From assembly GCA_030843315.1 (NCBI GenBank), contig JAUUPT010000011.1:1-64000 (forward strand): a DNA stretch of 64,000 bases. The letters run 5' to 3'. The position numbers and the translations under genes are program-made. This DNA comes from Bacteroidaceae bacterium. GTDB taxonomy: Bacteria; Bacteroidota; Bacteroidia; Bacteroidales; Bacteroidaceae. Shown here piece after piece: positions 61,005-64,000 of the stretch (positions are counted from its first letter, which is position 1; the number at the start of each line of letters is the position of its first letter). Below the pieces are notes generated by a model that saw only the letters and a list, made by a program, of their open reading frames with translations, searched no databases and was not told the origin of the DNA.

Positions 61005-61114
61005 TCCCCGGTGGAGAGCAGTCCGTTCCCCGGTGCCGAAGGGGGCATTCCCCGGTGCCGAAGAGGGCGCTCCCCGGTGCCGGACAAACAGCTCCACAGG
61101 GAGGTATCTTAAAT
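61005..61114. repeat. Tandem 22-bp repeats before the TonB-dependent receptor gene
   Basis: Units begin at 61005, 61027, 61049, 61071 and 61093. Units 1-4 begin TCCCCGGTG and units 2-3 are TCCCCGGTGCCGAAG(G/A)GGGC..; the fifth is degenerate (TCCACAGGG). The array lies between the GLPGLI and receptor genes. Confidence 0.85.
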
Positions 61115-61127
61115 ATCCTGATATCTC

Positions 61128-63740
61128 ATGATAAAGAAAACCATATCACTGCTTCTGATAGCCTTGCTTGCAGCAATAACCGTCCGGTTGCAAGCACAAA
61201 CCCTAAGCGGGATTGTGACCGATGCCGAAAACCGCCAGCCTTTGGAAGGAGTTATGATCAGCCTGCTGCGCCAGGGCACAACGATAGATTATGCACTGAC
61301 CAATGCCCACGGCCACTACTCACTGCCCTGGAAGCATAGCGGCAACTTGCAAGTCTCCGCCTCCCTGCTGGGCTATCGCAGGGAGATGCGCGACGTCCGC
61401 CAGGCGGGGCGGCTGGACTTCGCCGTGCAGCCCGAAGCCATCGTACTGAAAGAAGTCTTGATACGTCCGGGGCGCATCAATACGCGGAAAGATACCGTCC
61501 GGTACGACCTGGCACAGTTCGCCTCGTCCCGGGACGTGCACATCAAAGACGTGCTGAAGCGTCTGCCGGGGGTGGACGTAGAGGAAAACGGACAAGTGAA
61601 GTACAAAGGAAAGGCCATCGACCACTACTTTGTAGAAGGGATGGACGTCACCGGCGGACGCTACAACCAAATAAACAACAACCTCAGCGCCCGGGCGGTG
61701 AAGTCGGCGGAAATCATGGAGAACTACCAGTCGGTAAAAGCGCTGAAAGGCAAAATCAGTTCCGACGAAGTGGCGCTAAACCTGAAGCTCGACCCGAAAG
61801 CCCGCGACCAATGGATAGCGAACGCCACACTGGGAGCAGGCCGGAGCGACGGAACACCGGAAACAAGCCCCGGACAAGGCAGCGGAAAAAGCAGCAGTGG
61901 CGAACTCCTCTGGGACGTCTCCGCCAACGCCCTGCAACTGGGCAAGGGCAATCAAAGCGTCTACAACTACAAAACGAACAATGCCGGCCGGGACCTCAGC
62001 CGCGAGCAAAGCGTACTGATAAACAATGCTTCGCAGGACATCCCCCTCTCCCACTTCCTCTCCCAGCCCGGCATCAGCGCCCCGCTCGATAAAGAACGGT
62101 TGCTCTTCAACCGGACACATACACTGAACGGCAACCGGATGTACAAATGGAACGACGAGCGCTCCCTGCGCCTGCAAGCCGGATATACCCACGACCGCAT
62201 CAGTCAGCAACGCGGCAACACGCAGACCTATTACCAGCCGGACGACACCCTGACCATGGAAGAATCCTACCGTTACCGCCTGCTCACCGACGCCGCCCAT
62301 GCCGAAGCACACTACGAAGACAACAACGCCCACCACTATCTGGCAAACCGCTTCCTCGTGGAAGGTGAAATCAGCCGGGGCACTTCCCGCGAACTGCAAC
62401 AAACCATCCGCACCTCGCAACTGACGGCAAAGAACTTCTTCAACCTCATCCGCAACGGAGAACAGGCAACCTGGGAGTTCAGCTCTGCCACACAGTATGC
62501 CTATCTGCCCTCTTCGCTGTCGCTCCCCGACGGACGAAGCCGCTTCCGCCAACAGAATCTTTATAGCGACAACAAAGCCAGTTACCTGAAGAAGCGCAAC
62601 GGATTCACCCGCCAATATACCGCCGGCGCACAAGGCGAGTGGGCCACGATGAAGTACCGCTTTCCGTCGGACGAAGCCCTCCGCCCCCTATCGGATGAAA
62701 CCTTCGATGCCTCCAACCTCTCCCTCTATCTCTCCCCCTACTACCAGCTGGAACGGGAGCGCTGGCTGGGCAGCATCACCCTGCCCCTGAACTTCAAACG
62801 ATACTTTGCCAGGCAACGGTCGCTCGTGTTCTTCAACCCCTCGCTCTACCTGCGCTATCAGCTCGATTACCATTGGCGCTTCTCCCTCTACGGCAGCCTG
62901 ACGCGTTCGGCAGGAGACGCCACCGACCTGTGCCCTTTCAGTTATCAGACAGATTATCGCACGTGGCGGAATGCGAGCGGACTGTTCCCCGTCAGCACCC
63001 GGCAGCTCTACAACCTCTACGGAGAATACAAGAACACCGTGCAAGAATTCTTCGTCACCGCCACCCTCGCCTACCAACGCACGCGCTACAACACCCTGAC
63101 CGAACAAAGCATCTCGGACAGCACCATCACCTACACTCGCCGCCCGCACACCAACCATGCCGAAAACTGGTCACTGTCCAGCACCCTCTCCAAAGGTTTC
63201 TTCGACTGGAACCTGAAAACATCCCTCAACCTGCAACTGAGCCGCAGCACCGGGCAGCAACTGACGCAAATCGCAAGCTCCCCGGCAGAGGAATCCGGCA
63301 ACAGCCTGCTGCAAAAGTATCGCTACGACTATCTGCAGGTAGAGCCCAAACTCATTTGGTCGCCCGTCTCCGCCTTCGAAGCCGAATACCATGCCACCAT
63401 CGGCTACGGCGGCAGCAAGATAGGCACCAATACGCACCTCACCCCCCTACTCGACGTCGTTCAGCGCCTGCATCTCACCTTCAGTATCGGGCACGTCGAC
63501 CTTCGCCTTTCCGGGGAACATTACCGGAACGACCTGAACAACGATACGCATCTCAACACCCTGTTTGCCGATGCATCGCTTATTTATAAGACAAAGAAGT
63601 GGCGGCTGGAAGCCAGCCTTAACAATCTGTTTAATAAGAAGGAATATGCCTACACGCTCTACTCTGCCACGCAAAGCAGCACATCATGGCTGAATATACG
63701 TCCGTGCGAGGCAATGGTAAAGGCGAGTTATCAGTTCTAA
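61128..63740 (+). CDS. TonB-dependent-receptor-like outer-membrane protein
   Basis: An 870-residue outer-membrane protein. Signal peptide (1-25), N-terminal carboxypeptidase-regulatory-like domain (about 25-105; LSGIVTDAENRQPLEGVM), a plug-like region (110-200; VLKRLPGVDVEENGQVKYKG), and a long beta-barrel of OMP_b-brl_3 type ending in EAMVKASYQF with the expected C-terminal aromatic. It lacks a typical SusC tag and any SusD partner, so carbohydrate uptake is not suggested. With the GLPGLI gene it forms a two-gene unit; the ligand is unknown. The stop overlaps the convergent PAP2 stop by 4 bases. Confidence 0.88.
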   Translation: MIKKTISLLLIALLAAITVRLQAQTLSGIVTDAENRQPLEGVMISLLRQGTTIDYALTNAHGHYSLPWKHSGNLQVSASLLGYRREMRDVRQAGRLDFAVQPEAIVLKEVLIRPGRINTRKDTVRYDLAQFASSRDVHIKDVLKRLPGVDVEENGQVKYKGKAIDHYFVEGMDVTGGRYNQINNNLSARAVKSAEIMENYQSVKALKGKISSDEVALNLKLDPKARDQWIANATLGAGRSDGTPETSPGQGSGKSSSGELLWDVSANALQLGKGNQSVYNYKTNNAGRDLSREQSVLINNASQDIPLSHFLSQPGISAPLDKERLLFNRTHTLNGNRMYKWNDERSLRLQAGYTHDRISQQRGNTQTYYQPDDTLTMEESYRYRLLTDAAHAEAHYEDNNAHHYLANRFLVEGEISRGTSRELQQTIRTSQLTAKNFFNLIRNGEQATWEFSSATQYAYLPSSLSLPDGRSRFRQQNLYSDNKASYLKKRNGFTRQYTAGAQGEWATMKYRFPSDEALRPLSDETFDASNLSLYLSPYYQLERERWLGSITLPLNFKRYFARQRSLVFFNPSLYLRYQLDYHWRFSLYGSLTRSAGDATDLCPFSYQTDYRTWRNASGLFPVSTRQLYNLYGEYKNTVQEFFVTATLAYQRTRYNTLTEQSISDSTITYTRRPHTNHAENWSLSSTLSKGFFDWNLKTSLNLQLSRSTGQQLTQIASSPAEESGNSLLQKYRYDYLQVEPKLIWSPVSAFEAEYHATIGYGGSKIGTNTHLTPLLDVVQRLHLTFSIGHVDLRLSGEHYRNDLNNDTHLNTLFADASLIYKTKKWRLEASLNNLFNKKEYAYTLYSATQSSTSWLNIRPCEAMVKASYQF

Positions 63741-64000
63741 AATGCCTTTATCCCTGCATAGACCAGCATCCCCACTATCGTCAATACCCCTATCAGTATC
63801 GGGGCATTGATGTGGGTGACACGCTCGGCGCGCTTATGCCCGCTGACTTTGACGAACAAGCGGTAGATGATGTAAGCTCCCGTCAGCCCGACGAGTGTGC
63901 CTACCAACAAATCGCCCGGATAATGGACGCCGAGATATACGCGCGAATAGCAAGTGAGCAGCGCCCATGCCATCATGAAAACCGTGAGCCACTGCTTGCG
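63737..64000 (-). CDS. PAP2-family phosphatase, 5' end cut by the window edge
   Basis: The C-terminal 87 codons of a membrane phosphatase of the PAP2 superfamily, running off the right edge. Seen: SRVYLGVHYPGDLLVG, which supplies the SRxxxGxHxxxD third catalytic motif with His and Asp, followed by two membrane segments and a basic loop. The enzyme type acts on lipid phosphates such as undecaprenyl-PP. The start codon and first motifs are outside the window. Confidence 0.88.
   Translation of the reverse strand, partial: RKQWLTVFMMAWALLTCYSRVYLGVHYPGDLLVGTLVGLTGAYIIYRLFVKVSGHKRAERVTHINAPILIGVLTIVGMLVYAGIKAF

Overview
The window looks like the chromosome of a gut Bacteroides (Bacteroidales). 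The evidence is the many SPII lipoproteins of Bacteroides-specific families (fimbrillin/Mfa-like, DUF4906, DUF5119, DUF3575, LruC, NigD, DUF4251, GLPGLI), promoters of the TTTG-N19/20-TAnnTTTG type, almost no Shine-Dalgarno sequences, and a hybrid two-component-like regulator. The species cannot be fixed from what I can see. I found no rRNA, tRNA, insertion sequence or CRISPR array.

Region 1 (1-2,100) holds an AAA-ATPase-like/PD-(D/E)XK protein and a small unknown gene. Region 2 (2,199-14,893) is the highlight. It is a nine-gene minus-strand operon for type V (FimA/Mfa1-like) surface pili: an Rrf2-type regulator, an OmpA/DUF3575 outer-membrane protein, a DUF5119 lipoprotein, four Mfa-like pilins (one a tandem fusion) and two DUF4906-type subunits. 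It is preceded by a ~290-320 bp segment bounded by inverted 17-bp sites and by a tyrosine recombinase gene. The only Bacteroides-type promoter I can find inside the segment points away from the operon. The simplest reading is a recombinase-controlled invertible promoter caught in the OFF orientation, with two alternative right-hand crossover sites.

Region 3 (15,089-34,318) is mostly housekeeping: an LruC lipoprotein, a MINPP-type phosphatase, a CAT-like acyltransferase, DsbD, uridine kinase, an MltF-like transglycosylase, a nigD-yip1-smpB-metH gene row, a NifU-like/GGGtGRT pair, DUF418, and a degenerate sensor-receiver-AraC regulator. MetH stops exactly before the AdoMet reactivation domain. 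Region 4 (34,677-47,460) carries an MFS transporter, a HigBA-like toxin-antitoxin pair, NhaC, a LuxR response regulator, MnmA, MetY, an S41 protease, a CorC-type transporter and small envelope proteins. Region 5 (47,639-64,000) carries PepD, a nuclease/phosphatase-fold protein, MscS, a DUF362 protein, an AraC-DUF3737-MalY row, a hydrolase, a two-component system, a GLPGLI/TonB-dependent receptor pair and a truncated PAP2 phosphatase.

Several intergenic regions hold unusual repeats. Three unrelated loci (28,574; 40,645-40,820; 61,005) carry tandem repeats with exactly the same 22-bp period but different sequences. A nearly perfect 32-bp inverted repeat lies at 59,972-60,078.
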